Below are positions 50,269-63,750 of a stretch of 64,000 bases of DNA, piece by piece (position 1 is the first letter of the stretch; each line of letters begins with the position of its first letter). Under the pieces are notes generated by a model that made no database searches, was not told the origin of the DNA, and was given only the letters and a program-made list of their open reading frames with translations. Position numbers and translations under genes: made by a program. Origin of the DNA: Engraulis encrasicolus (Eukaryota; Chordata; Actinopteri; Clupeiformes; Engraulidae); NCBI RefSeq assembly GCF_034702125.1, contig NC_085876.1, positions 2,213,266 to 2,277,265 of the forward strand, in the 5' to 3' direction.

Positions 50269-50422
50269 GACCTACAATGGCGCAACGGTAGGGCACTCGT
50301 CTGCTACGCGGCTGACCCATTTTCGATTCCAGCCTGGGTTCTTTGCCAACCCCTCCCTGTCTCTCTCTCCCCAGTTGCTTACTGTCACTCCTTCACTGTC
50401 ATATATATTTTTTTAATGACGT
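50269..50422 (+). mobile_element. tRNA-derived SINE
   Basis: A box ATGGCGCAACGGTAGGGCAC, B box TTTTCGATTCCAG, then a CT-rich body (CCCTCCCTGTCTCTCTCTCC) and CACTGTCA tail. Body and tail resemble the SINE at 861-994. Confidence 0.7.
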
Positions 50423-50462
50423 TGCAGGCAGCGTAAAACACACCGTGACATCTACAGACTAA

Positions 50463-50960
50463 AGCTGGGCTTACACTGTGCGACTTTTGCCCCGATTTTG
50501 CCCCGATTTGGCACTCGCACGACTTTTTGAGAGTCGGGCCGATTTCTTGCTCAATCGCAGGTCAATCGTGAGTCTCGCATCGTGCAGTGTACATGGGGTA
50601 ACGACAAGCGATTTCGCCTCACGATCGTGCAATCGCAGGGTCGCAAGAAAATCAAAACGGTTTGAAATTCTGGTTGTGGCTCTTGCGTAAATAGCACAGT
50701 TAAAGCAGTGCTAAGAGCAGATTTGACACTTCACATGCACAAATTAATAGGGCTGTGTGATTCACTGTTGAGTTCGACCTCATCTCCACCTCAGGTGCGC
50801 ATGTTCCCTCCTCTGCAGACCAGGGAAACATGCCTGTTGCGTCGTACGGTGGAAGCATTTAGCTCGCATCCGACTGTCGGCTCGTGTAGTGTGAGGACGT
50901 GAGTCGTGAGTTGTGAGCTTTTAAACAGTGAAATTCCATCGTGCAGTGTGAGCAGAAGCT
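50463..50960. mobile_element. 498-bp Harbinger-like MITE
   Basis: Starts AGCTGGGCTTACACTGTGCG and ends with the complement of AGCTTCTGCTCACACTGCACG, with TAA on both sides (50460-50462, 50961-50963). The interior is rich in inverted TCGC/GCGA words such as CGATTTTGCC and TCGTGAGTC. A 3-bp TAA duplication supports PIF/Harbinger. Confidence 0.75.
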
Positions 50961-51164
50961 TAAGACCCATTTCAATTATTTTTTCCCTTCTCCACTACAT
51001 TTAATTTTGGACTATGTCACATCTCTGAAAATCACGTGATACTGATCCCGCTGTATTTTGGTTTGGGATCAGGGTTAATCTGAAGGCCCTCCAGACCCTT
51101 CTGTGAGCTCACAAAGCTGAGCGGAAATTCAGGTGGGTCTGACGAGAGTCTGGCTACTTCAACC

Positions 51165-51415
51165 CATCTCTCTTTTTTCTTTCACTCATGTCTAGTGGTC
51201 TTGTATACCGTACAGACCTTCCACCTCTGACTGATTTTTCCACCTCTGATGTTCTTTCTTCTCCATCAGCTTGCTCTCGATCTTGTTTTCTCTACCCTCT
51301 GTCCTCTAACTCAATCCCCCGTCATCTTTCTCCACATATACGTACTCTCTCTTCCTCTATTCTTCTCTCTCTCTCTTTCTCTCTCTCCTCTGTGTCTAGT
51401 TCCTTCTCTCCATAG
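51165..51415. repeat. polypyrimidine tract
   Basis: CT-rich on the plus strand, with TCTCTCTC runs at 51355-51390. Confidence 0.75.
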
Positions 51416-52128
51416 AAAGAAGAGCAATACATAATTTAAACTGAATCATATAACAACAATTCAACCTCCCATTGAGTTTATATTTCTGCCTTGTCTCTGT
51501 GTGTGTGTGTGTGTGTGCGTGTGTGTGTGCACGGCAATGAGAAATTCACTGAGTTTATATTCTTCCTTCTGCATGGCGACCTGTCACTATGAGTGCAGCC
51601 ACTGACTCCAACTGAATAAAAAACTGTCGCAGACACGCACAAGCACCCGTACACACACCCACACATGTACACACTTTGAGAGTGAATGACAGATGGTGAG
51701 TCAAAAAAGTTAAAATTATTTTTGACATCTGCAGTTCAAATTTATTTATCATCATTGGTCTACGTGTGGCGCAGGTGGAGCTGAGTAGAGTGACTGAAGC
51801 ACACACACGCACACGCACACGCACACACACACACACTGCTCAAAGAGGATCAATGCACATTGACAGCCACACACTGATACCCAGCCTATGTAGAGACTGA
51901 AACAGACACATATTACACAGACACTGCGGTGCACACTTGATATCCAGCAAAGAGACACAGTAGCAGACTGCTGCCCGGTTCTGAAATCCATATTCCTTCC
52001 CATCTGCGCAGTGTGATCCGATAATAGAAAAGAGTTCTGACAGTCACGGTCCGCTGTGTTACCAGTGAGAACCATTAGGTACATTTGGTGCCCTACTCTG
52101 TAATCGATAACACATTCACTCAAAAGTA
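51416..52128. other. no gene recognised; short TG/CA tracts
   Basis: TG tract 51498-51528 and CA/CG tract 51800-51836. Nothing coding is recognised. Confidence 0.4.
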
Positions 52129-52253
<125 letters not shown>

Positions 52254-52645
52254 TAGGCCTTTAGAAAAGAATAATTAGTGCTTCAGTTTTACACCAAGTG
52301 GTTGTGAAAAAAGAAGGTACATTTCATAATTCCATAAGACCACATGATCATATCATTCCATCTATAATACTCCCTCTTCTGCAAATTCCAGTAATAGCGT
52401 GTTCTGTCTACTGTCATTTCATTGACCTAGCCAATTCTACAGCGACGTCAGAAGAGAAGGACCTCAGACTAATGAAGCCCACACAAAATGCGTCATTCTT
52501 TTCTCTTCTGATGTCATGACCTTGTGTCTGTCAAACCACTTTAATTAACTCTGATGCCATCCATATTGGCACTCTTCACACCCACTGGTGCGTGTGTGCG
52601 TGCATGCAAGTTTGTGAGAGTGATGTGGGCCATATTGCCATTGCA

Positions 52646-52683
52646 CCCATATTCAATCCAAATGTCAATCAATATCAGCAGTA

Positions 52684-52720
<37 letters not shown>

Positions 52721-52807
52721 CTTACACCTTACATTACCTTATGCCCACACAATTGCACGCGCACACACACAGTGCTGATATTGATTGACATTTGGATTGA
52801 ATATGGG
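52646..52807. repeat. perfect 35-bp inverted repeat around a CA tract
   Basis: Arms 52646-52680 (CCCATATTCAATCCAAATGT...) and 52773-52807 are exact complements. The 92-base loop contains a CA run (52685-52718) and a CA/CG tail. Confidence 0.95.
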
Positions 52808-52959
52808 CCTTGGAAGAAATTCTGTATTTGATTCTTGACTCTAACACCTCTTGTGCAGAAAGCCTGCTCCTCTTTAAACTTCTTCACCCCACAATTTCAC
52901 TTCAAACCTCTTCCTCCACGATCTGAAGTCAAACTCTGACATCTGGACATCATCTCTGT

Positions 52960-54298
52960 ATCGATCCCCCTTAAATATCGAGGCTTCCATTTTGATTTGC
53001 CTTTTTCATTTCTATATCACACTTTTTCCCTCTTTTGTTCTGTCCCACTGCCTTTTCTCTCTGTCTGTATCTCTTTCCCTTCTGTATATGACTCACTATT
53101 TCAATCAATCATGAATCCATCAACTTTCCTTTTTTATTCTGCTTCTCTCTCACCTGCATTTCTTTTACTTTCTGCACGGTTGTGTTTCACCTTTCCAATC
53201 CATCTCTGTCTAGCCCCTGTGCCCTCTTCCTCTCTAACATTTCTAAATCTATCTCCACCCAGCCACAATCCTTTATTTCTTCTATTTTTCCCCTCGTGGC
53301 CATCTGTATATCAATGTTGACTCACTCCCTTTTACTTCTCCTCCTCTCTTATCCATTCGGCCCACCTCTTTCCTTCCCTTTCCTCTAAAACTCTTTCTCA
53401 ATCTAAAATTGAAATTGAAAACTTTCATTGATATATTGACATGGCCATCTATTGTTATTCAGTTTCAATAAAATACGAACTTGTGCAACAGCAATTGTTT
53501 TTTTGGCAATTAATTAACCCACATTAATACAGTATATTAGAAAATGTAACTCATGAAGTAAACGCATGTCGATAAAGGTATGAACTTAGCACAGCACTAT
53601 GGCTCTCTGTAATGTCATGGCAATGTTGTTATGACGTAGTTAAGCATTTTCAGCAAGTGAATAGGGTCGCCGGCGATCCCTGCTGCAGTAAGAGGCTACG
53701 TTAACAGGCCCCTCTGGTCTCTCTATTGCTTTCTCTTGCAGTTTCTCTCTGTCTTTTTCCTCCTTTCTGTGAGGTTTATGCATCTATCTTTTAATCTGCC
53801 AGGCCTGACGGATTTAAACTCCACATCCTCTCCCCTCGGCCTTGTCTCTCTCCTCCCCCTATTCACTGTTTTTTTCCCCTTGTTCTCTCTCTCTCTCCTC
53901 CCCCACACTCCTCATTCCCTATTCTTTACCCTCCACACAGGCCTGACTCTGTCCACACTTTCCCTTTTCCCCATTTCTCTCCCAACTTTTTCTCATTTGC
54001 CCAATCTGTCCCCACCTGGCATCATCTTCCCCTATATCCTCTCTGCATTATGTACTTGCCTTCTTCATGCTCCTCTCACCATTTTCTCCATTCTCTTCTC
54101 GTTACCCTCCACATCCTCCGCATTCTTCCCCATTTTGTCCATTTTCTCTACTTTCCCCCATCCTCTCTCCTTTCCCTGCTACAGTACTTCTTCCTCTCAC
54201 GATGTCTTCCTTTTGCTTTTTTCATCTTTTATTTCATCTCTCACGGTTTATGAGCTCTGTGCAAAGTTTTAATGGTCTTTTTTCCCCCTTATATTTTC

Positions 54299-54360
<62 letters not shown>
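52960..54360. repeat. 1.4-kb polypyrimidine-rich region ending in (CT)n
   Basis: Mostly C and T on the plus strand, interrupted at about 53400-53710 by AT-rich sequence and an older repeat. It ends in a (CT)n run (54303-54359). Long Ser/Leu/Phe/Pro-rich open frames here reflect composition, not genes. Confidence 0.8.
53560..53705 (+). repeat. second copy of the 20431/22345 repeat family
   Basis: ACTTAGCACAGC, GTCATGGCAATGTTGTTATG, AGCATTTTCAGCAA and GCAGTAAGAGGCTACGTTAA appear in the same order as at 22345-22499. Confidence 0.7.
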
Positions 54361-54362
<2 letters not shown>

Positions 54363-54668
54363 TTGCTCATACATGTTAGCATTGTAAGCATACCCCTGGG
54401 TATGCAAACAATGAGCAAGATGTACATGTTAGCCATTCCCTGGGTAACACCCCAGCCCTGTTACTCATAGGGCGTATGCCTACTGTACTATATGCTGATT
54501 TGCTTGGATGTTGTAGCCATTTCTACCACAGGCTCCCTCTCCGGAATCAAACCCTTATGTCCACTGTACTGTTTGCCATTGGCTGTGCGAATCCCGCATG
54601 CAAATCTCAGTGACAGCAAACACAGTGCACTGGAAGGAGAAAGCACAGACAGACCAGCAGGAGCCGTG

Positions 54669-54848
<180 letters not shown>

Positions 54849-54856
54849 GATAAGTG

Positions 54857-55103
54857 GGTAACACTTTATTTTAGGGATACATCTATTATCACTTATACAT
54901 ACAATGTTAATGCCTGCATAAGTAACTTGTAAGGCAAATTGGTAATAAATCCCTTATTTTGCATGAGCAAGACATTTGCGAATACATGCCTAACAAATCT
55001 TTGATTTTGCGTAGTACATGCCTTACAAGTTACTTATACAGGGATATTGTATGTATTGGTGCTAATAGATGTAGGCCTATCCCTAAAAAAATAAAGTGTT
55101 ACC
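54857..55103. mobile_element. 247-bp palindromic MITE with 8-bp duplication
   Basis: Starts GGTAACACTTTATTTTAGGG and ends with its complement. Perfect GATAAGTG copies lie at 54849-54856 and 55104-55111. Much of the element pairs with itself (ACTTGTAAGGCA / TGCCTTACAAGT). The 8-bp duplication suggests hAT, and the terminal motif is shared with 17012-17300. Confidence 0.88.
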
Positions 55104-55158
55104 GATAAGTGAAATTGAAGTAAATCTTAGAATATATCTATTTCCCTTTACCACCCAT

Positions 55159-56028
<870 letters not shown>

Positions 56029-56105
<77 letters not shown>
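56029..56105. repeat. (CA)n microsatellite
   Basis: About 38 CA units. Confidence 0.97.
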
Positions 56106-56107
<2 letters not shown>

Positions 56108-57040
56108 CTCAATAGAGAGATCCATGTTGCTCTGTGACTGTGTATCGTAGTGGGGAAGAGTTATAAGCGTGTGAATCGAAGTGTGTGTGTCTGTGTGTGT
56201 GTGTGCGCGCGCGTGCGTCCTCTAGGGATGACAGAAGGCCAGCTGCCTGTGAAATTGCCAAGCAAACAGAAATTGAAAGGGGCTGGAGATACTATTCCCA
56301 GGACAACCCACACACATGGATGCACACACACACAAACGTAAATCCACACACACACACACGCACACGCACATAAATGATCAATGAGAAAGGGGTATTTGGC
56401 AACAAGTTATGATTCGTTACGATGATAATGATGAGGACGAGGATGATGATGATGACTTCAAGCAGGTTGACTCAGCGCCATAACAACCTGCATCAGTGTT
56501 GCCCCTCTCAGACCTAAATACCCATAATTCAACTGGGCTCCCTCTCTCAGGCCGTGCCAGGACACCACTCAACGCCTCAGGGGCCACAATTATCAGTGCA
56601 GTATAACGCACGCACATGTACAGACACACACAGACACAGACACAGAAAATAAACATACCACATGCATACATGTGTAGTCATGCATAAACTAAGAGACAGT
56701 ACACAAACAGTGCCACTTATCAAAACATCCGTGAATGAATAAACACACAGAGAGACACACCAGTGCCGATTAGTGTCGTGTGGCGTTTCATCAAAGCAGA
56801 AATAATTGGACCTGAGACTGTGGGGACGCCACAAGTGTTTACACTTCAAAAGCCAGCTTGTCACACACACACACGGCCTCTTTAACACTGGGCAAATAAG
56901 ACTAAATTACCTTTGGGTGTTTTGCACTTGTTTGTGTACATGTAGCGTCTACACACTGTGCCGTGTGTGTTTATGTGCAGGTTTGTATTTACAGTATGTA
57001 CAAATGCTGTTTGCAGGCTGCAATGTGTGTAAGGAACCAG
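56106..57040. other. no gene recognised
   Basis: CA/TG-rich fragments and a GATGATGAT run at 56420-56452. Nothing coding is recognised. Confidence 0.4.
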
Positions 57041-57042
57041 CA

Positions 57043-57212
<170 letters not shown>

Positions 57213-57455
57213 ACGCGCACCTGCCTTTGCACAGGGACTTTTAGTTCCTCCACCTGCAACCGCATGCATGCATGACATATTGGTCCTTAAATATGCTTTA
57301 GCTAAGCAGACACACATTATTAATGCATCCTTTTAAGGCTCTGTTCCTCTCCCCACGTTATTAATGGGTCCTTTAAATGGTATGCTACTATACTCCTATT
57401 ATTAATGTGTTTAGGTTTGGGTTACTATGCATATACTGTTAATGTTGTTTATTAA

Positions 57456-57681
57456 CCCATTGTGTCCTGGAGACACATATACGCTGCATTCAGGTGCTTG
57501 AGATTTGAACTGTTTTATTAAAAATGTGGGTAAGTTAGAGCTGAATGAACACATTCTAAGGCAAAACAAGGGTCATAGCTTTTAAATGCAACTCATTTCA
57601 TGTTAGTATGTGAGGCACAGATTGTTAGGCTTTAATAGGCAGAGGGCAACCTTTCACAAAAAGGGCTTAGGACAAAATGGG
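57456..57681. mobile_element. 226-bp piggyBac-like MITE
   Basis: Starts CCCATTGTGTCCTGGAGAC and ends GGACAAAATGGG, with TTAA on both sides (57452-57455, 57682-57685). The body is shared with 14101-14399. Confidence 0.85.
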
Positions 57682-57685
57682 TTAA

Positions 57686-58094
57686 ATTCGTATTCCATTA
57701 TGCATTTTAGCAACGTGTCCCTTTTTCTGGATTTTTTTTTGCGTTTATTATGCACTCGTACATTACATCAGATTCCCAGCGTAATGTGTCCTTTCAGGTT
57801 CTCATTCATATGCAGATTAATCAGATTATTCTCTCCTTTCAGGCCCTTTTCAGGCTGTATTCATATGTATATGTGATTAATCTATACATAGGCCATTGCA
57901 CCTAATAGCCATGCTTTTAATGTGTTTTCATGACCTGTGTTATTGATGTCATTTCAATGGGATATTCCTATTGCAAACGTGGCGTTGGAATCTGCAAATA
58001 TCCATTAAACCACTTTTGCGAAAGAATGCACGTTAGAATAATACAACATCTGTATACAGCATCTGATGTTGCACAACTCGGCAGAGTTCAAAAG

Positions 58095-58097
<3 letters not shown>
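57686..58097. other. no gene recognised
   Basis: AT-rich unique-looking sequence. Confidence 0.4.
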
Positions 58098-58245
<148 letters not shown>

Positions 58246-58304
58246 CTAAGACGTTGTGCTTGCTGTCTGTGTCCCCGTATCTCCAAATCTGTGGGTTTAA
58301 CCTT

Positions 58305-58880
58305 TAAGTCCTCTATCCCTCTGGGGCTCTCCTCTCTCCTGTCCTCATCTTTTTTACTCCTCTCTCCCTTTATCTCCACTCAACCCTCATTTCTCTTTCA
58401 TGTTGTCATCTTTTCACTCCTCTTGTCTTTTCTTCATGCCCTCCCCCTCCTGCCCTCATTCTCCACTACTCGACTTTCTCTGCTCTACCTTTTCTCTTTC
58501 CTTCCCTGATATTTTTAACTGTCCTCTCTTCCCTTTAACTGCTCTCTCCCCTCACTAATTCCCTTTTTCTTCTTTGTTTGCACATCTTTTGCTACTTTTC
58601 GAAGTCAGCATGTTCTTTTTTCCTTTTACTTCTCTCTGTCTCTGTAGCTCTTCTTTATGCTACCTCTCTCTCTCTCTGCCCTCACGGCTCTTCAAGGCAT
58701 ATCCCCCTCCTTACCCCTGTTCTCTCTCTTCTCATTACCTTCTCACCATGCTATTTCACTTTTATAGATCTTCTCTCCCCTCTTGACCCCCCATTTGTCT
58801 CTTTATGCCCACTTCTCTTTACTTCGCTTCACCACCCTCTTTTTATTTTGTGCCCTCCCTCAAGTGTCCTAATGCTTTCA
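58305..58880. repeat. polypyrimidine-rich region
   Basis: About 575 bp, mostly C and T on the plus strand. It ends just before the possible element start at 58886. Confidence 0.8.
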
Positions 58881-58979
58881 TCCTTCACTGTAAGACATTG
58901 ATGTATTTAGTACAGCAATTTGTACAACAGTGTGTTGTATTCACATTTTTACTGTAGATGGCAATGCATTGTGGGGAAA

Positions 58980-59124
58980 TTAAGGACATTGTTGTAATTT
59001 TATTGTAACCTTGTATGCATCGGCGTTTACAGCGTTTGCGTTGCATCATGGGACACCAGTTTGAATTTGATTTTTTTTGGCAGAATGTACCTGACTGAAG
59101 GCTACTGACGTTCCTGGGATAAAG
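58980..59124 (+). other. possible untranslated first exon
   Basis: Ends CTGGGATAAAG at a good GTAAGA donor (59125). It carries GCATCATGGGACACC and no long frame. It could be the leader of the transposase-like gene at 60873, whose region begins with a pyrimidine stretch (TGTTCTACTTCTCTCGCA). Weak. Confidence 0.25.
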
Positions 59125-60567
59125 GTAAGATAATAAAATGTTTAGATATTATGTAACCTGTTCATCTAATATGCCTACTTTGTAGTTTTATATTCTAGAT
59201 CAATATGATAGGATAGGCCGAGTTCTCTGCATTTGGCAGGGTTAGAACTTAGAAGGCTATTATCGACAGGGCTCGATTAGAATACCGGTAGGCTACAGTG
59301 AGAGCATTTCGTTATACATGTTGTCGTTTGTCGTGTCCAAAGGATTTCCAGGCGCAGCATAAATCGGTAAGCATTGCTTGTCATCTCGGACTTCATGCTT
59401 TCTGACTTGAATAGAGCCTGCCAGGCCACCCCATACAAAAGCATTTGAGTGGCACCCTCTTTTGGACGGAACGTAGGCTACGGCTGTTCTCTAAGAAAAG
59501 CGATCGGACACCAAAGTGGGTGCTCTAACAAGGACCCACTACAAACTTCATCCAAATGCAGAGTAAATACTGCGCTCCCTTTTGCATCGATCAGCCTGTA
59601 GAACTATCCTGCTAGTAAATCTCTACCAGCAGATAATGCCCTTGTAGCCCAAGTAGCAAAGAGATGGATCTCTGTGCTAGTAGTCTAACCGTGCATAGCC
59701 GTCTGTGAGCTAGGATGTAAATGTTTGCGGCATGATCTTTTTTTCCCTAACAACTGACTATGCACATTTTGGATTTTTGGACTAGTTTTACAAGACTATT
59801 GGTATGCAATACGCATCCTCATGCATTCAAAATTTGTGCTTCGGACTCGTAGAAGACGGGGTTGTTGTTAGGTGATGATAAACAATGTTGGGTTCCCCAC
59901 TGGTCTTCTGAAATATGAATAAACATCACAATTTGGCCGTTTTAAGTTGTTTAACATAGCGATAATGTCCTGACATGACCCCTGTTAATAATGCACAGTA
60001 GGTAGACCAGAAAACAACCCGTTTGTCTCGAGATTACGAAAATACAATTCACCACCAAACACAACTATACTTTTCACACATGATCTATATCAGTAACACG
60101 CTGCAAAAAGGTGAAACGAAGCGTTCTTAGTGTTCAAATAAAGACTTTTTGTGGCATGTTCTTCTACTCCGCCTGCATGTTTCAACCCACTAGACATAGA
60201 CATTGCTTGCGAGAGATTATCTGTGGTAGAATCTAAGGTGTCCACCAGGTGGTGTCTACTCCCTTGTTACGGAGTAGAACTAAAAAGTGCAGGCAGACGT
60301 TCTGGAATCTTGCAGTAGACAGCTCTTCCAGTCGCTATTCTTCTCTGTACTTCTGGAACACTCGCCACGTTCGCTAGTTGTGTCTGCCTTTCTAAGAAAT
60401 ATCCTAGTTCTACCTTCTATTTTGTTGCTGTGTCACATTACGTCATTGTAATTACATTAGTTACATACATTATATTGATTATTATTGTTTCCTGTGTGGA
60501 CGTTTATGAAAATGTAAGTGCTAATCCAACTCGCCACGTGTTAAGTTCAGATGGCTATCTAACTTGC
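59125..60567. other. no gene recognised; possible intron
   Basis: One local inverted pair is seen: TTCTACTCCGCCTGCA at 60163 against the complement of TGCAGGCAGA and GGAGTAGAA near 60265-60297. Otherwise nothing is recognised. Confidence 0.35.
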
Positions 60568-60578
60568 ACTAGGGTAGT

Positions 60579-60828
60579 AGCCTGATAAACCAGACTAAAT
60601 GTGGATGTCTAATTTAGTCTGGCCTCGATGCATAATACATCCGAAGATTGTTGATGAGAACAACCTTCCCTCAAAACCCTGCCCGCTTTGATTCAAAACA
60701 CATCTTTGCGTTGTAATTGGTTTGCCAGATTCATGGCATTCTGGCTTCATTGAATCATTATGTGAGGCCAGACCCACCTGTAGACAAAACATTTTGCCGT
60801 CCAGCGGGTGGCGCTGGTTCACCAGGCT
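60579..60828. mobile_element. 250-bp MITE with long direct-repeat flanks
   Basis: Inverted ends AGCCTGATAAACCAG / complement AGCCTGGTGAACCAG. The flanks carry an exact 11-bp direct repeat ACTAGGGTAGT (60568-60578, 60829-60839), of which 8-11 bp may be the true duplication. An inner hairpin (ACTAAATGTGGATGTCTAATTTAGT) lies near the left end. It sits 45 bp upstream of the transposase-like ATG. Confidence 0.75.
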
Positions 60829-60872
60829 ACTAGGGTAGTGCTGTTGTGGTTAGCTGTTCTACTTCTCTCGCA

Positions 60873-63555
60873 ATGTTTCAATGTAAGATGTGTGTGGGTT
60901 CGTGTGGGGAGGGGTTTGATAAAGTCTTTGAGTATACACAGCACATTCAGTTTCACAGCAATAGTGCACATTTTAGATATGCCTGTGGAATGCCTGAATG
61001 TCGCAGAGGATACGCAAAGCTCCCTGCCCTCAAGGCTCACATGTACAGAGACCACAAGGCTGTCACACCATGCAGTAGAGGCGATGATGAGAAGGATTTT
61101 GCGTGTGATCTCTGTGCAGTGACATGTGACTCCTCATCCTCGCTTGTAATTAACTTGCGGTCTCATCTGCGCAGTGGATTACAAGTTAAATGCCCCTTTA
61201 CAGGATGCATCGCCCGTTTTTCAGTTTTGTCGAGTTTTGCATCCCATGTTTCCAAGAAGCACCGCAATGAGTGTGTTGGAGCCCCATGTAGTGCTGAAAG
61301 ACCCGATGCCAGTGAGTCGAGAGAGTGAAATATCTGTAGTTAGCAGTGGTTCTGATGAGCAAGAAGCACCTCATGCCGATGAATCTCTCTTTTTACAGCA
61401 TATTACACTGTTCTATTTAAAACTCCAGGCTAAACTGCTCTTGCCGGCCCCTGTGATTCAAGCCATTATTGACGGCTACCAAGATGTTCATGATTTCAGT
61501 ATGATTAATATGCTGAACACATTGAGTCAGAAGTTAACTGCCCTGGGTATCCCAGAACTACAATTGGTGACATTATTGAAGAATTGAAAAATGATGATAT
61601 CTTGACAGTCTGCAATAGTGGTCTGAGCACAGATCGAAGGAGAAAGACCGCGTTTAAAAAACATTTTAATTATGTTGAGCCAGTGTCTCATTTATTAGGA
61701 ATCAATGAGAAGGGTAAAGAATCATTTGCCCAGTATATTCCTATAAAAGAGACTTTGGCAGCACTTTTTAAAAGCGAGGCAATGCAAGACTAGTATGCTG
61801 GAACACGTTGCAAAGAATCACAGCAGGGCATTTTTCAGGATGTAGATGATTGTAAGGGAGTTAAGTGCAACCCCTTATTTAAAACTGACCCATCTTCTCT
61901 TGGCATTATTCTTTATGAAGACTCATTTGAGGTGGTGAACCCGCTTAAGCACAAGATACTCTCTGTGTACCTCACCCTAACAGACATCTTGCCTCACAAC
62001 AGGTCTGCCATTGACAGCATGCAGCTTGTTCTCCTCTGTAAGGATCAGGATTTTAGGTATTTTGGGATGGACAAGGTTTTTGAGCCTCTTATTAATGATC
62101 TCAAGGCACTTGAGGAGTCTGGCGTGGAGATAAACAATGGTCTGGTTGTCAAAGCTCGCCTCTGTGCAATTTCAGGTGACAATGTAGGGTCTCACAGTGT
62201 TGGTGGGTTTGTGGAGAACTTCAGTGTGAGCCACTACTTCTGTCGGTACTGTGACATCAGAAGATCAAAATTTGAGGATTCCCCATTGGTTTGTGGCAAC
62301 AACCGTACGCCAGAATCTTACCTAAAGCATCTACAGGAATTGGGAAAGGGTGATCTAACCTCTGAATGTGGAATTAAATGTGACTCTCCCTTTAACCAGT
62401 TGACATTCTTCCATGTTTGCCAGCCTGGATTGCCATGTCTGGGCCATGACCTTTTCGAGGGCATAGTTTCCGCTGACCTTTGTTTATTAATTGGTATTCT
62501 AGTGTCTGAGAAACATTTCACCTACACCCAGCTCAATAGCTGTAAAGACCAATTTCAGTACTAAGGAAATGATGCCCTGGACAAACCAGCAGATGTTTCG
62601 CCAGGTAGCAAAAGGCTTTGGGGCCATGCTGTCCAGAACTGGTGTTTCCTGCGTCTGCTCCCTCTACTGATTGGTGATCGCATCCGAAATCCCTGTCACA
62701 ATAAAGCCTGGCAACTTGTGCTGCTCCTCAGGGAAATTGTTGAGCTGATTTGTGCTCCAAAAATAACCACACATCAAGTGTCATACTTGAAAACACTCAT
62801 TGACGAGTATATTTTCTTTCGCAGGCAGCTTTTCCCAAATGAACCCCTAAAACCGAAACATCATTACTTGGTCCACTACCCAGAGCTCATCACTCAATTT
62901 GGCCCACTAATTCGGCTTTGGACACTGCGCTTCGAGAGCAAGCACACATTTTTCAAAAGATGTGCGCGGAAATTGCAAAACTTCAAAAACATCTGCAAGA
63001 CGGTTGCCGAAAGACATCAGCTCTTACAAGCATACCTGAGTGCAGGTGAACTGTTCCCGAAGTGTGTGTTGATAGACAAACAAATTGCATTCCACTAAAG
63101 TGATTTAAGCGAACGAATCAAATTGGCGGTCAGTAGTTCAAATTTTGACTGTAGCAAAACATCAAAACAACAAATCGCATCTCATGCTGTCACAGTGAAG
63201 GGCACAGTTTACTAGAATGGGATGTTTGTTTTTCTGCAGAAGAACATTGATGATGAGCTTGAGGTTGGCAAGATAGTTGATGATAGTTGGCAAGAACATT
63301 GATGATGAGCTTGAGGTTGGCAAGATAGTGCTGGTCATTGTGGATGGTGACTCTGTGTCTTTTGTGACAGAAAAACACTGTTTTGTGAAGTTGAGGGACA
63401 TGGGGGTTTACACTGTTCTGGGGACACCACAAGATGCGTTGTGCATTGTGTCGTATGATAATCTGCTTGATTACTATCCGTTGCCAACGTACAGTGTGTG
63501 TGGTGTAACAATGATTTCTCTCCACCACTCTTTAGCAGAATATTATGGCTGCTGA
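60873..63555 (+). pseudogene. zinc-finger transposase-like gene, disrupted
   Basis: I chose ATG 60873 because the first finger follows at once (MFQCKMC). Four C2H2-type fingers occupy about residues 4-130: FQCKMC..H..H, YACGMPEC..HMYRDH, FACDLC..H, VKCPFTGC..HVSKKH. Then come an acidic linker, LFLQHITLFYLKLQAKLLLP, a central part with DFRYFGMDKVFEPLINDLK, GDNVGSHSVGGF, CRYC, PCLGHDLFEGIVSADL, KPKHHYLVHYPELI, LWTLRFESKHTFFKRCAR and LLQAYLSAGELFPK, and a C-terminal VGKIVLVIVDGDSVSFVTEK. The FRY-GDN-HDLFEGI layout suggests a transposase rather than a host enzyme; superfamily unproven. Damage: frameshifts near 61285 and 61553, stops at 61791 (TAG), 62562 (TAA), 63097 and 63210, and a 52-bp tandem duplication at 63240. 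It is inactive. Confidence 0.8.
63240..63326 (+). repeat. 52-bp tandem duplication in the pseudogene
   Basis: AAGAACATTGATGATGAGCT starts at 63240 and again at 63292. The period (52) is not a multiple of three, so it shifts the frame. Confidence 0.9.
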
Positions 63556-63750
63556 GGACCTGAGGACAGCGGTGCTGTCTGTACTACCAGACCTCACCTC
63601 AGCACACCTGTCTGCCCTAATGCGAGGCCTGGAGGACCTTGGCGTCCAAGTCAAAGAGGACCTCTGTCTTCTTTGTGAAGAAAAATCTACTGCCATTTTT
63701 GAAGCTAATACAATGTAAAAAGCTCCTACGTGCATTTTCTGTGCCTCAAG
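63545..63750 (+). pseudogene. SAM-like N-terminus of a second gene (SAMD3-like), first exon
   Basis: ATG 63545 overlaps the last codons of the preceding gene and opens MAAEDLRTAVLSVLPDLTSA, then LMRGLEDLGVQVKEDL. After a one-base shift near 63680 it reads LLPFLKLIQCKKLLRAF and ends at a GTAAAC donor (63751). An acceptor-like CCACTCTTTAG just upstream may start its mRNA. The pattern (helical N-terminus, then LxPxxxIQxxKLL) is what I recall for SAM-like domains at the start of fish SAMD3-like proteins. The SAM fold mediates protein contacts, so a partner role for the transposase is conceivable but unproven. The rest of the gene lies beyond the window. Confidence 0.5.

Noticed and set aside
53736..54272. 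178-codon Ser/Leu/Phe-rich open frame
   Set aside because: It lies in a polypyrimidine stretch, where stop codons are rare on that strand. There is no domain or splice signal.
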